A stretch of DNA of 64,000 nt, taken from Adhaeribacter soli (GTDB lineage: Bacteria > Bacteroidota > Bacteroidia > Cytophagales > Hymenobacteraceae). A program made the translations under genes and the position numbers. The notes under the pieces were generated by a model that was given only the letters and a program-made list of their open reading frames with translations, did not search any database and had not been told where the DNA came from. The DNA lies in the NCBI RefSeq assembly GCF_008727925.1, contig NZ_VTWT01000002.1, positions 310,001 through 374,000 of the forward strand, read 5' to 3'. This document shows positions 14,699 through 24,297 of the stretch, piece after piece. Each line of letters opens with the position of its first letter. Positions within the stretch are counted from its first letter, which is position 1.

Positions 14699-17425
14699 CT
14701 ACCGCTTAATGGAGATCTTTTTCAGCTCGCGGCCATATACCTTGTAAAGCTGGTATTGATCCGTAGGCTCGTTGTAGAACAGGCTTACCGGCATCCGGTT
14801 TTCAATTACCAGGTTGCCGATCGGTTTGGCTTTGCCATCGAAGAGGTAGGTTTTTGCGGGACCGGTTTCGGTAATAACGTACACAATGCGCTCGCCGCCG
14901 AAAAGGAAGTACTGCACAATTTTAGGCGAGGAGGTAAAGAAATTCCGTTCCAGCAATAGGCGGTATTCCGGGTTAAGTAACGTTACCCGGCCCTGGCTTT
15001 GCCGCGCGATCAGGAACGATTTTTTATGGCTTTCCGGAATTAACGTAAACCGGGCGTATCGGTCCGGCCGCACCAGCTGGTGCCTTTTGGTAATTTCCCC
15101 GGACAGGTTAAACGTAATAACTTCGCCGCGCACGGTAACCAGCGTAAATTCCGACTTCCGTAAATTAACGCCCGCTTTCCCGAAAGCACCCGAATTGATC
15201 GGCCCGCCCACGCTGAACGGGAAACCCGGGTAAGGCTCCCCTTCTTCGTTCAACGCATATACGTAACCATTCTCCAGCACCGCCAGCACTACGTTTTTAG
15301 CGCCCACCCGAACCAGTTGCGGCTCGGCTGCCAGCCTTGCTTCCAGTTTAACCGGCTGCCATCCAGGCTGCAGATCGCCGGCTTCGTCAAACAGATAAAG
15401 ATTTCCCAGGTCATCGTCTACCAGCAGCCGGTGGTCGCCGTGGTTATCCCAGTCCACTACCGTTAACCGCTGGATCTGCACGCTGTCCGGAAGGTAATAG
15501 GGAAAGTTTGCTACTTCCTTGCCCGAACGGTCGAGGCAATGGATCTTATTTTCGGTAGCAAACAGGTATTTGGTTTTTCCGTCGGAACCGAACGTAGCCT
15601 GAATTACTTCCCCGGCCAAGGCTTGCTGCAACGAATCGGACCAGGTTATTTTCCCGTCTGCATTTACGTTGTGCAAAACCAGGCTGGAGTCCTGCACCAC
15701 CATTTCCAGGCTCCGGTTTAGCGGGTTGCGCACCGGAAATGGCCCCCGGATCACTTTGCTCCGGAAAGCTACGCTTTTCTCAATTTCAAAAGTATCGGCT
15801 TTCTGATCTTCAATGGCCAGGGCATCCTGCTGCCGGAGTAAAATACTGGTATAATATTGCTTATCTACGGCGCTGAATTGCAGGGAAAACTGGTTGAAAT
15901 CGGTTATCAGGTCTTCGTTGCGGAGCAGGCTGGTCCTTTTATCGGGAGCTACGTACCGGTTCAGCATATTCCAGGCGTTCTCCGAATTCACGTAAAGGCT
16001 GAAGTTGGTTTCGTGCTGGGTTTCTTCCAGAAAAGCTTTTTGCGCCACCGATTTTGACCAAACGTTTTCTGCATCAATGTCGGCAATTAAACTCCGGAGC
16101 GTAACCACATCGTCGGCAAAGAACACGTAATTTTCTACCTGCACAAAGTAGGTCTGCTCAAAACCGGAGAACAATTTCCCGAACAGTTTCCTCGGCAGCT
16201 CCGGCTCAGGTATCATCCGGATGGTGTAGCGGCCTTTCTGTTCTTTGTAGGGAATGGTTCCGGCCTCCTGGTTCTGTACCGATACCATGTGGTTTAACAG
16301 CGCCAGGGCTTTTAGCGGGGCAGCTAATTGGGCAACCGCCACTTTTTCCGGCGAAGCAGCCGGGTTGTACGTTTGCAGGTAACCCAGCGCCAGTTCGCCG
16401 CCGAAGAAATTAGCCAGGCTATCGGTCAGGGCTGACATCGGGGTGTTCAATTCCGGCCCCGGATTATTGAACTGGCGCATCCGGCTGGTCTGGTCGAGGC
16501 CGAAGTGCAGCAATACGGCCATCCGGTTAGGAATAAACTGCTGCATTAAAAACTGCTTTGGCTTCTGGCCGGCTATGTGCTCGTGAAAGGTTCCATGCAG
16601 GTCTTCCGGGTTCGAAAATCCGTTGAGGAAGAGCTTGTTGTTTTCGAGCTTGAATTCCAGCATGCTGTTGCGGCAAAGCCCCGAAAGGTACTCGATGGCC
16701 GGCTGCAGTTCCGGCTTAAAGAACAGGCGGAGAAAAGGCGGCAGGTTGCGGTAGTTTATAAAAACGTTGGCGTATACTTTTTCCTGGTTCAGGTAATTGA
16801 TATTCTTAAAACCTGCCTTTACCGACGCTAACTGCTGCCTTTTTATGCGCCGGATAATGCTTTCCAGCAACACCGGCGATTGACTGATGACCAGGTTATT
16901 CCGGTAGGAAAAATAAGAAATAACCCCGGCGTTGTTCAGGTTCTTTAATTCGGTAACCTGAATACCCTGATAGGTGTGGGAACTGTGCTGGAAAACCTTA
17001 TTCTTTTCCAGGTTCTCGACCAGCGTGCGGACGTAGCGGTGCTCTTTAACAGTACTGATCGGCAGGTAAAAAACCAGGTCGTAATCGGTTTTGCTTACCA
17101 CGTGCGCCGAAGTAAGCATGGTTTTGGGGCCTAAAAACCGGAAGAGGTCGCCTTTCCGGCCACCAATGCTATCTACCAGCGCCAGGTTGTCTTCCAGGCG
17201 CCGCAAATACGTTACCTCCGAAAGCGACTCCCAGACCTGGGTGCGCTTCAGGCGGTCTATGAACTGGGTATGGTTCCCCGATTCGATCACGAAAACGGCG
17301 TCATCGGGCACCAGCGTCCACAGATCTACTTTTTCGCGGGCTTCTTCCCATTTGCTGTAGCCATAATAACCCAGCCCGGCCAGAAGCAGCAATACCCCAA
17401 AATAAAATATAAATCTCTTCGGCAT
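14699..17425 (-). CDS. Membrane-anchored DUF3352-like protein with C-terminal propeller
   Basis: A 908-residue protein from the ATG at 17425 (MPKRFIFYFGVLLLLAGLGYYGY). One N-terminal membrane anchor is followed by about 500 residues resembling the DUF3352 family (LVPDDAVFVIESGN, with recurring alpha/beta segments), then about 330 residues of repeated strands such as NKIHCLDRSGKEVANFPYYLP, DLGNLYLFDEAGDLQPGWQPV, ENGYVYALNEEGEPYPGFPF. These repeats look like an FG-GAP or PQQ-type beta-propeller. The protein probably faces the periplasm. A TTG two codons earlier is possible but less likely. It is a single gene, divergent from the lipoprotein pair at 17606. Function is unknown. Confidence 0.7.
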   Translation of the reverse strand: MPKRFIFYFGVLLLLAGLGYYGYSKWEEAREKVDLWTLVPDDAVFVIESGNHTQFIDRLKRTQVWESLSEVTYLRRLEDNLALVDSIGGRKGDLFRFLGPKTMLTSAHVVSKTDYDLVFYLPISTVKEHRYVRTLVENLEKNKVFQHSSHTYQGIQVTELKNLNNAGVISYFSYRNNLVISQSPVLLESIIRRIKRQQLASVKAGFKNINYLNQEKVYANVFINYRNLPPFLRLFFKPELQPAIEYLSGLCRNSMLEFKLENNKLFLNGFSNPEDLHGTFHEHIAGQKPKQFLMQQFIPNRMAVLLHFGLDQTSRMRQFNNPGPELNTPMSALTDSLANFFGGELALGYLQTYNPAASPEKVAVAQLAAPLKALALLNHMVSVQNQEAGTIPYKEQKGRYTIRMIPEPELPRKLFGKLFSGFEQTYFVQVENYVFFADDVVTLRSLIADIDAENVWSKSVAQKAFLEETQHETNFSLYVNSENAWNMLNRYVAPDKRTSLLRNEDLITDFNQFSLQFSAVDKQYYTSILLRQQDALAIEDQKADTFEIEKSVAFRSKVIRGPFPVRNPLNRSLEMVVQDSSLVLHNVNADGKITWSDSLQQALAGEVIQATFGSDGKTKYLFATENKIHCLDRSGKEVANFPYYLPDSVQIQRLTVVDWDNHGDHRLLVDDDLGNLYLFDEAGDLQPGWQPVKLEARLAAEPQLVRVGAKNVVLAVLENGYVYALNEEGEPYPGFPFSVGGPINSGAFGKAGVNLRKSEFTLVTVRGEVITFNLSGEITKRHQLVRPDRYARFTLIPESHKKSFLIARQSQGRVTLLNPEYRLLLERNFFTSSPKIVQYFLFGGERIVYVITETGPAKTYLFDGKAKPIGNLVIENRMPVSLFYNEPTDQYQLYKVYGRELKKISIKR

Positions 17426-17605
17426 TCGCAAAAGGTAAGCAGCAAAAATAGCTAAAATTTCCGCCTTGCAAAGGCTTTAACGTTCCAGAAGCTTTTAAAC
17501 ACTTTACCAACAAGGGCTTAACCTGGAAATGCTATAATTTCTTAGCTTAAAAATATTGCCAAAGCAGGGTTTTCTCCTTAACTTTAAAAGTTAATTTCAG
17601 AATGA

Positions 17606-18172
17606 ATGAAAAAGCAACGACCAATTTGGGCAATCTTATTGCTGCTTACCAGCAGTTGCTTTAACCTGCGCGATCCGGAAACCCCCAAACCCGAAACCGT
17701 AAGCGAGTGGACCTCCCCCACCCAGCCTGAAATTCTGATTGGCAATTTCAGCAATGCGGTGCGCAGCCTGAACGTTTCGGTTTACGATCGCTGCTTTACC
17801 TCAAGTTTCCGTTTTTTACCGGACCCGGCCACCCAGGGAGCCAGTACCTTTTTGTTTCAGAACTGGTCGGTGCCGGAAGAGCGCGATTATTTTAATGGGC
17901 TGAAAAACAAAAGTGCCGGCAATGCAAGGAATGTACTGGAACTTACCAAAACCCGGGAAAACTTCTTCACCCCCGATTCGTTGGAGCAGTTCTATAAATA
18001 CAAATTGCAAACTTCCCAGACCGATACAGCCCTGCAGAGCCACAACTTTACCGGCCAGATGCGCCTGATCCTCACCCGCCGGAATACCGAATGGAAAATT
18101 GCCCGCTGGGAAGACAGCCGGGAAAACCAAACATGCTGGAGCGACTTAAAAAAATATTGCATCGCCCGTTAA
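17606..18172 (+). CDS. Small predicted lipoprotein (NTF2-like), first of a pair
   Basis: 188 residues. The N-terminus MKKQRPIWAILLLLTSSC has a basic start, hydrophobic core and a Cys at 18, consistent with a lipoprotein signal. The rest alternates helices and strands and ends in QMRLILTRRNTEWKIARWEDS, the closing beta-hairpin seen in NTF2-like or SnoaL-type folds. The next gene overlaps its 3' end by 40 bases in another frame and encodes a protein with the same ending (ARLVLVRKRKGDPWKMRSWYD), so the pair looks like diverged duplicates. Function unknown. Confidence 0.65.
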   Translation: MKKQRPIWAILLLLTSSCFNLRDPETPKPETVSEWTSPTQPEILIGNFSNAVRSLNVSVYDRCFTSSFRFLPDPATQGASTFLFQNWSVPEERDYFNGLKNKSAGNARNVLELTKTRENFFTPDSLEQFYKYKLQTSQTDTALQSHNFTGQMRLILTRRNTEWKIARWEDSRENQTCWSDLKKYCIAR

Positions 18173-18675
18173 TATCAGCCGTTCTGCTGGTATTGGCCGC
18201 AACCTGCTGGGGTTGCAACCCCTTCGCGCCCGGCCTCGACGATGCGGTAAGCGACCCGAACAAACTACTCGGTGACCGCACCCAAATAGACGGCTTTTTC
18301 GATTGGTTCCGGAGTGCTTACCAGTTGCGCGATTCCACCTTGTATGGCCAGATCGTAGCCCCGGGTTTTACCTTCACGTATTTCGATTTCAGCAACAACA
18401 CCGAAGTAAAATGGACCCGCGACGTAGAAATGGCTGCCACCCATAAGCTTTTCCGCAACGTGCGCTCCACCACCCTGCAATGGAACCAGTACATTGTGGC
18501 CGACACCGCCTTATCCGACACCATGGCCGTGGTAGAGCGGGCTTTTAACCTAAGCATTAACCAGGACGATGCCACCGTTTACCAGGGAGTAGGCTCGGCC
18601 CGGCTGGTATTGGTGCGCAAACGAAAAGGCGATCCCTGGAAAATGCGTTCCTGGTACGACAAAAGCGATTTCTGA
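18133..18675 (+). CDS. Small predicted lipoprotein (NTF2-like), second of a pair
   Basis: 180 residues from the ATG at 18133. The start MLERLKKILHRPLISAVLLVLAATCWGC is a signal sequence with candidate lipid-attachment Cys at 25 or 28; the lipobox is not classical. Segments IDGFFDWFRSAYQLRDSTLYGQIVAPGFTFTYFDF and RLVLVRKRKGDPWKMRSWYDKSDF match an NTF2-like layout and mirror the upstream gene. An earlier in-frame ATG at 18091 would add a hydrophilic stretch before the signal, so it is rejected. The 40-base overlap implies coupled translation. Confidence 0.65.
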   Translation: MLERLKKILHRPLISAVLLVLAATCWGCNPFAPGLDDAVSDPNKLLGDRTQIDGFFDWFRSAYQLRDSTLYGQIVAPGFTFTYFDFSNNTEVKWTRDVEMAATHKLFRNVRSTTLQWNQYIVADTALSDTMAVVERAFNLSINQDDATVYQGVGSARLVLVRKRKGDPWKMRSWYDKSDF

Positions 18676-19012
18676 CATTTTCATACCTGAAACATATCGT
18701 TTTGCTGACCTGTAAAGTCACCTGTAAAATTTTTTCTTAGAAACGCGTTACCCTTGGTATCAGCATTTTCCTTTCAGGAAAATAGCATCCTGAAATAAAG
18801 TGAGCCACCCAATAAAAAGGCAATTCCCCCGATAAACTTTAGTTTCTCAAAATGAAACGTTTACCCATTTCAAATTGTACTCCGGGAAACTTTTAGTCCG
18901 AGTTTATAAACCTGAAAATTTAAAGGAAAAATAATAATTTATATCCTGATTTGTACCGGGACTTCGGCCGCCGTTTTGTAACTTTGCACCAAATTGCGTT
19001 TATTAAAAACAC
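18676..19012 (+). other. Intergenic region upstream of fadL
   Basis: AT-rich 337-base gap. Apart from the promoter box at 18979-18986 and a direct repeat of ACCTGTAAA around 18709-18728, I see no gene, hairpin array or RNA. Confidence 0.6.
18979..18986 (+). promoter_or_regulatory. TAnnTTTG promoter box of fadL
   Basis: TAACTTTG fits the Bacteroidota -7 consensus. A start about 7 bases later would leave a leader of roughly 20 bases before the ATG at 19013. A TTTG lies further upstream but at a longer spacing than usual. Confidence 0.55.
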
Positions 19013-20233
19013 ATGAAAAAAATTCTATTAGCAGTTTACCTGGCTTCGGCAGCCTTTCTGGTTCAGGCCGGCGGCTTTCAGGTAAACACCCAAGGGCAAA
19101 AAGCGCTTGGTATGGGCGGGGCTTTCACAGCTTATAACAAAGATGCTTCTGCGGCTTACTTTAACCCGGGCGCCATGGCCATGCTGGATTCGGGTCGGTA
19201 CTTAAGCGTGGGATCTACTTTACTGATGCCGAGAACCAAATTCTTAAGCAACAGAACCAATGCGGTTACCGAAATGGAAGGCCAGAATTTCTTCCCTTCT
19301 TACCTGTATGTGGCTGTGCCCTTAAACGAGAAAATAAGCGTGGGACTGAGCGTAAACAGCCCGTTCGGCTTAGGCACCAAATGGGACGACAACTGGGAAG
19401 GCAACGCGGTTACGCAGGAAGCAAACCTGAAAACCTTTTATGTGCAGCCTACGGTTTCCTACCGCTTTACCCAAAATTTCAGCTTTGGAGCCGGTTTGGT
19501 TTACGCCTATGGCGACGTTCTGGTGCGCCGGCGCATCGGGGAATTTAACAGCGATGTAAAACTTACCGGACAAGCATCAGGATTTGGTTATAATGCCGGT
19601 ATTTTCGGAAAGGTGAAAGACGAGGTTTTCTTCGGAATTACCTACCGTTCCGGCGTAAAATTCAACCTCGACAAAGGACAGGCCACTTTCACCAACGTTC
19701 CTGCTTCTTTAAGCGAGCGGTTCCCGAACCAGAACTTTAAATCGGAGCTGGAGCTGCCTTCTACCCTTTCGGTAGGTTTCTCGAACCGCATTAACAGCAA
19801 AACGGTACTCTCCTTCGAATTTAACCTGACCGGCTGGTCGAGCTACGATTCCCTGAACTTCAACTTCGAAAACCAGGCTACGCCGGACTCCCGTTCCGGC
19901 CGCCGTTACGAAGATGCCATGTCTTTCCGTGTAGGCTCCGAATACACCCCGAACGGTAAATTTGCTTTCCGGGCCGGTGCTTTTTATGACGAAACCCCGG
20001 TGCGTGACGAATATATTTCCCCTGACCTGCCGGACGGCGGCCGCTTAGGTTTAACCGCCGGCGCCAGCTACCGGATCTCGGAACGTTTTGAGCTGGACGC
20101 TGCCTACGTATTCGAAAAAGTAAGCGAGCGCCGTGCTACTACAGATATTTCGAAGGTAGATATTTCCAGCATTGCCGGTACGTACCGCACGCTTGTAAAT
20201 GGTATTGGTCTGGGTTTAAATTATAAATTTTAA
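19013..20233 (+). CDS. FadL/OMPP1-type outer membrane transporter
   Basis: 406 residues with a signal peptide (MKKILLAVYLASAAFLVQAGGFQVNTQGQKALGMGGAFTAYNKDASAAYFNPGAMAML). The mature start GGFQVNTQGQKALGMGGA and the NPGAMA segment are the classic FadL/OMPP1 opening. The rest is a beta-barrel pattern ending with an aromatic residue (LNYKF). It should move hydrophobic molecules such as fatty acids or aromatics through the outer membrane. The SGNH-like lipoprotein begins 9 bases downstream, an arrangement common in this phylum, so they likely form an operon ending at the terminator near 21712. Confidence 0.88.
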   Translation: MKKILLAVYLASAAFLVQAGGFQVNTQGQKALGMGGAFTAYNKDASAAYFNPGAMAMLDSGRYLSVGSTLLMPRTKFLSNRTNAVTEMEGQNFFPSYLYVAVPLNEKISVGLSVNSPFGLGTKWDDNWEGNAVTQEANLKTFYVQPTVSYRFTQNFSFGAGLVYAYGDVLVRRRIGEFNSDVKLTGQASGFGYNAGIFGKVKDEVFFGITYRSGVKFNLDKGQATFTNVPASLSERFPNQNFKSELELPSTLSVGFSNRINSKTVLSFEFNLTGWSSYDSLNFNFENQATPDSRSGRRYEDAMSFRVGSEYTPNGKFAFRAGAFYDETPVRDEYISPDLPDGGRLGLTAGASYRISERFELDAAYVFEKVSERRATTDISKVDISSIAGTYRTLVNGIGLGLNYKF

Positions 20234-20242
20234 TTCCTGTAT

Positions 20243-21694
20243 ATGAAACGCATTTTATACTTACTTACAGGTATTGCATTAACTGGTCTGGTTAATGCCT
20301 GCAAACCGGACCTGGAAGCTCCTGCCGCTTCGGCTGGCGACGCAAAGCTGGACTTCAGCAAATACGCGGCTTTTGGCGACTACCACACGGCCGGTTATAT
20401 GAACGGCGGCGTAAGCCGGGAAAGCCAGCAATACGCTTATCCGAATATCCTGGCCCAGCAATTTGCCCTTATTGGCGGTCCAACCCAGTTCAACCAGCCT
20501 TATTTTAATTCCCCTACCCCATCGGTAATGGAATTGAAAGGATTCGAAAATGGCCAGCCAGTAATAACGGGCGGCGAGGAAATGATGAAATTCATTTACT
20601 CGGGCTGCAACCCTTCCACCCAGCTTGGCCCGTATGAGCGCTACAGCAACAGCAACGAAGAAACGAATGCTTTGCAAAACTTCGGAGTTCCGGGTTTAAA
20701 GATCAATCAGTTTAAACAAACCAGCTTAAACGCAGGCAACCCTTTTTACCAGCGTTTACTGGCACCAAGCGATAATAGCACTTACCAGGCAATTGCTGCC
20801 AGGTCGAATCCTACTTTTTTCACCCTTTGGGTAGGGATCAGCGACATTATCAGCTACGCATCAAGCGGTGGAACCTGTGGCAACATCAACCAGCTTCATG
20901 AAACAACTTACAAGAACGAAGTAGCAGGTTTATTAGACTCCTTAAGCCGGATCAGAAAACAGGAAAACAACAAATTTGCAAGTACCCGACCTGGCGTAAT
21001 CCTTAATCTGCCCTCGGTAAAACAATTTGCTTTCGCGCGCCTTGTGCCGGACCCAACCATATTACAAAAGAAGATCCAGCAGGAAAATAATAACAGCGAA
21101 ATATTTATCTGGGTTGATAAAAAAAGAACGCCCTTTGTAGGAGTACGCGACGTAGTAAAGATCAGCTTCGATGATGTTTTACTGGCTAAAGGCCTGAAAA
21201 ACCTGAACCGCCGGGACCCGGCTTTAGATACACGAAACGTGAATGGCGTTGATGTTATTGTTCCTCATGGCCTCAGCGAGTTAAATCCGCTGACGAATGA
21301 AGAGGTCCTGGATGCTACTGAGGTAGGTGAGCTTGATACCAGAACCAGTAAAATAAACACCAATATTAAGGAGTTACTCTATAATACGGTTGTACCAGCC
21401 GCCAACCCAACCGCTTACAGCAAAAAAGTAATTATTGCAGATGTAAAAGGGTTATTCGATCAGTTACAACGAGGCATCAATTACAATGGCACGAAGTTCA
21501 GCCTGGATCCTATAACCGGTGGCTTTTATTCTCTAGATAATTTTTCCTTAACTCCAAGAGGACAGGCCTTGGTTGCCAACTGCATTATTCAGGCCCTTAA
21601 CAGTCCCGTAGTTACAAATCCGGACGCAACCGGCTTCGGCACCAAGATTCCGGAAGTAAATGTAAACGCTTACCCTGCTTTCAAATTACCATAA
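20243..21694 (+). CDS. SGNH-hydrolase-like lipoprotein, catalytic residues replaced
   Basis: 483 residues. A lipoprotein signal ends at Cys20 (LVNAC). The layout fits the SGNH/GDSL lipoproteins that follow fadL in this phylum: DFSKYAAFGDYHTAGYMNGGVSRESQQYAYPNILAQQ, then FFTLWVGISDIISYASSGG, and near the end SLDNFSLTPRGQALVAN. In active members I expect GDSLTAG or GNSLTAG, WVGNND and DGVHPTPRG. Here Tyr47 stands where the nucleophilic Ser should be, Ser200 where Asn is expected, and Ser435 where the catalytic His is expected. All three blocks being altered suggests a binding or structural role rather than hydrolysis. Co-transcribed with the porin. Confidence 0.7.
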   Translation: MKRILYLLTGIALTGLVNACKPDLEAPAASAGDAKLDFSKYAAFGDYHTAGYMNGGVSRESQQYAYPNILAQQFALIGGPTQFNQPYFNSPTPSVMELKGFENGQPVITGGEEMMKFIYSGCNPSTQLGPYERYSNSNEETNALQNFGVPGLKINQFKQTSLNAGNPFYQRLLAPSDNSTYQAIAARSNPTFFTLWVGISDIISYASSGGTCGNINQLHETTYKNEVAGLLDSLSRIRKQENNKFASTRPGVILNLPSVKQFAFARLVPDPTILQKKIQQENNNSEIFIWVDKKRTPFVGVRDVVKISFDDVLLAKGLKNLNRRDPALDTRNVNGVDVIVPHGLSELNPLTNEEVLDATEVGELDTRTSKINTNIKELLYNTVVPAANPTAYSKKVIIADVKGLFDQLQRGINYNGTKFSLDPITGGFYSLDNFSLTPRGQALVANCIIQALNSPVVTNPDATGFGTKIPEVNVNAYPAFKLP

Positions 21695-21711
21695 GCAGCA
21701 CCGCTGAAAGA

Positions 21712-21763
21712 TCCCATAAATGTAAAAAGCCGGTTTTATAACCGGCTTTTTACATTTATGGGA
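21712..21763. terminator. Bidirectional terminator between convergent genes
   Basis: Perfect 24-bp arms surround a TTAT loop. The core is AAAAAGCCGGTT / AACCGGCTTTTT, giving T-runs on both strands. It ends the fadL operon and overlaps the last codons of the convergent gene at 21756. Confidence 0.9.
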
Positions 21764-23231
21764 TTTTAACTAATCTGAGTTGAAAGGTATCGCTTAAAGC
21801 TTCCTTTCTTAGGGCTAAGGTTTCTTCAAAGCCCAGGCCGGTAAATTCGGAGTGCTCCAGGTAAATAAGTTTGCTTTGCCACCAGGGTTCTTTAAAACCA
21901 ATAACTGCTGGCTGCTTTTCCAGGTAATCGAATTCTTTTATGTTGGTTACTTTCCGGTAATCGTCTGCCAGCACATACCGGAAACCCTTTTCTTTTAAAG
22001 TATTCAGGTCCTGGTCTTTTAAAACAACTTCATAAGCATAACCCGCAGGTAAATAAGGCTTTAATCCTAAGCTAACGGTTCCGGCTATTTTATTTACCTG
22101 ATTTACCTGCAGGTAGCGGGCTACATCGTCATAACTGGTTTTGGAATAGGAATACACTTCCTGCTCAAGCCTGTAAAGATTATAAACCACACTGCCCAAA
22201 ATCAGAGGAATGAAGATCCGGTTTGAGGAGATATAATGCCTGAGAGTTAAGAAAGCAAACAAATAAAGCAGCGGGTAAACGAAAAGCAGGCCCCGGGGCG
22301 CTTTCAGGAGTAAAGACATTCCCAGAAGAATTGCGCAACAGACCCACCCCAGAAAACCGTACAGATTGAAGCTTTTCTTAAAAGCATCATTTAAGGCCAG
22401 GACAGCACCAAGCAGGCCGGCCCATACCAGGGGCGATTCGAAATAAAAAAGGTATTTAAAATAGTAAAAAAAGTCGGCCTGGAATTTTCCGGAACGTTGC
22501 GCCGGATTCTTCGCCGTAAAATTTACCATACCGGAATAAGTTGCCGGAAACTGGTAAAAAGGCAAGCCCACCGCAACCGAAAACAAGGCGAAGAACAGGT
22601 AAGGACTTATCAGGATCAGAAACCCGGCTGCTGCAGTTCTTAAGTTTAGTACACCGTCGCGGAAGATGACCTCCAAGACCAATGCCACCGGCAACAAAGA
22701 AAGAAATTTATAATTTAAAGCAAGGCCTAAAGCCACCAGCAGCAAGGTCTGGTATAACTTTTTTCGGCTGTGCTCCAGAAACCGGTAATAATACGTTTTT
22801 AAAACCAGTATAAAGATCAGCAGGCTGGGCGATTCGATGGTAAAGAACCTTCCTGAATACGTCAGAAACACACAACTGCCAATCAGGAGCAACATTAATG
22901 CAGCTTCCCAGGGTTTTAAACCCAGTACCTCTCTGGTGAACTTCACCAGCACCAGTAAGGCCGCTATTCCAAATAATGCGTTTATATAAATGTACTGGTG
23001 AAAGTCAGTGATAAGGGGAACGAAAAGACTGTAGAACAAAAAAAACGCCGGGCTCCGGTGGTGGAAAACGTTCTGAAATTTCCCCTGCGCCACTTCCTGA
23101 ACTATTTCCCAGTTTCGCACCGAATCATAATCCGGAAAAGCAGCCTGCCCTACCAGATAATACCGCAAGGCCAGCAGCAATACCGTAACCGGAAGGTAAT
23201 AGCTTAAAAAAACTTTTACGTTATAATTCAT
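21756..23231 (-). CDS. GT-C-like polytopic membrane glycosyltransferase
   Basis: 491 residues with about ten membrane helices and a soluble tail of roughly 100 residues. The first outer loop after helix 1 holds [43 protein letters not shown], where the acidic pair DYD and a HHRSP motif are typical of PMT/ArnT-like GT-C enzymes using polyprenyl-phosphate sugars. It differs from the tandem pair at 5354-8668 but belongs to the same broad class. It is a lone gene, divergent from dtd by 54 bases. Substrate unknown. Confidence 0.65.
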   Translation of the reverse strand: MNYNVKVFLSYYLPVTVLLLALRYYLVGQAAFPDYDSVRNWEIVQEVAQGKFQNVFHHRSPAFFLFYSLFVPLITDFHQYIYINALFGIAALLVLVKFTREVLGLKPWEAALMLLLIGSCVFLTYSGRFFTIESPSLLIFILVLKTYYYRFLEHSRKKLYQTLLLVALGLALNYKFLSLLPVALVLEVIFRDGVLNLRTAAAGFLILISPYLFFALFSVAVGLPFYQFPATYSGMVNFTAKNPAQRSGKFQADFFYYFKYLFYFESPLVWAGLLGAVLALNDAFKKSFNLYGFLGWVCCAILLGMSLLLKAPRGLLFVYPLLYLFAFLTLRHYISSNRIFIPLILGSVVYNLYRLEQEVYSYSKTSYDDVARYLQVNQVNKIAGTVSLGLKPYLPAGYAYEVVLKDQDLNTLKEKGFRYVLADDYRKVTNIKEFDYLEKQPAVIGFKEPWWQSKLIYLEHSEFTGLGFEETLALRKEALSDTFQLRLVKIP

Positions 23232-23285
23232 GGAAGCCGTAAATTGCCGGCCGAAGGTAAAAAGATAAAACTAATCCTGAAACAG

Positions 23286-23738
23286 ATGCGGGTAATCATA
23301 CAACGGGTAAGCGAAGCGGCTGTACGCATAAACGGCCAGGTGAAAGGACAGATCGGTACGGGCTTATTACTGCTGGCCGGTTTTACGGGTTCCGACACGG
23401 AAGAAGACCTTGCCTGGATCTCGAAAAAGATCGTGCAGATGCGGATCTTTAACGATGCCGACGGTAAAATGAACCTGAGCCTGCAGGACGTTGCCGGAAA
23501 CATCCTTCTCATCAGTCAGTTTACGCTCTACGCCAATACCAAAAAGGGCAACCGCCCCTCCTATATCAACGCCGCGCCCCCGGCCATTGCCATTCCGCTG
23601 TACGAAAAATTCATCGCTCAACTGGAAACCGAATTCGGAAAAAGCATTCAGACCGGAGAATTCGGCGCCGACATGAAAGTTTCCCTCCTCAACGACGGAC
23701 CGGTTACCATTATCCTCGATTCACAGCAACGGGACTAG
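23286..23738 (+). CDS. dtd: D-aminoacyl-tRNA deacylase
   Basis: 150 residues, the normal length for Dtd, which clears D-amino acids wrongly attached to tRNA. It opens with [33 protein letters not shown]. The catalytic [17 protein letters not shown] segment and the C-terminal [11 protein letters not shown] (the cross-subunit GP motif; typically NxGPVT) are both present. The frame is open from 23244, but the ATG at 23286 gives the standard family N-terminus. It is followed by AT-rich repeats and then mazG. Confidence 0.93.
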   Translation: MRVIIQRVSEAAVRINGQVKGQIGTGLLLLAGFTGSDTEEDLAWISKKIVQMRIFNDADGKMNLSLQDVAGNILLISQFTLYANTKKGNRPSYINAAPPAIAIPLYEKFIAQLETEFGKSIQTGEFGADMKVSLLNDGPVTIILDSQQRD

Positions 23739-23739
23739 T

Positions 23740-23966
23740 TGAATTGTTAAATTGTTGATTGCTGATTGTTAATTGCTGATTGTTAAAGTTTCAATCTTCG
23801 GCATTAATTGAACCGCTTTTAAAACATATGCGAACGCAATAGCAGATACAGAAAACCCTAATTCCAAACAATTCCCAAGCACAAACAGCAACGACTTTTT
23901 AGCACTTGAAAGCTACCCTTTTATATCAATCATCAATCAACAATTAACAATCAGCAATCAACAATT
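23740..23966. repeat. Inverted GATTGTTAATTG-type repeats flanking the dtd-mazG gap
   Basis: A block of TTGTTGATTGCTGATTG / TTAATTG units at 23744-23787 is mirrored by its complement at 23926-23966 (CAATCAACAATTAACAATC...), which ends 4 bases before the mazG ATG. A similar mirrored pair lies at 61720-61875. The unit is imperfect with a 7-8 base period. Confidence 0.65.
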
Positions 23967-23970
23967 TAAA

Positions 23971-24297
23971 ATGACGATAGAAGAAGCGCAGCAAACGGTA
24001 GATAACTGGATCAAGACTACGGGTGTCCGGTATTTCAACGAGCTCACCAACCTGGCCATGCTCACGGAAGAAGTAGGCGAAGTGGCCCGCATCATTGCCC
24101 GGCAGTACGGGGAACAATCGTTTAAGCCTTCAGATAAAGATAAAAACCTGGCAGATGAACTGGCTGATGTGCTTTTTGTAGTAATTTGCCTGGCAAACCA
24201 GACTGGGGTAAATTTGACCGAAGCGCTGGAGAAAAACCTTCAGAAGAAAACCACCCGCGACCAGGACAGGCATAAGAACAACGAGAAGCTGCACTAG
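23971..24297 (+). CDS. MazG-like nucleotide pyrophosphohydrolase
   Basis: 108 residues, a single all-alpha NTP-PPase domain of the MazG/iMazG type. The metal-binding motifs are EEVGEVAR (about residues 33-40) and the downstream ELADVLFVV (about 65-73). Such enzymes hydrolyse (d)NTPs to monophosphates for pool cleaning. The short length matches the one-domain group rather than the two-domain E. coli MazG. The start ATG follows an AT-rich repeat directly. Neighbour dtd also has a quality-control role, but the gap of 232 bases argues against a tight operon. Confidence 0.88.
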   Translation: MTIEEAQQTVDNWIKTTGVRYFNELTNLAMLTEEVGEVARIIARQYGEQSFKPSDKDKNLADELADVLFVVICLANQTGVNLTEALEKNLQKKTTRDQDRHKNNEKLH

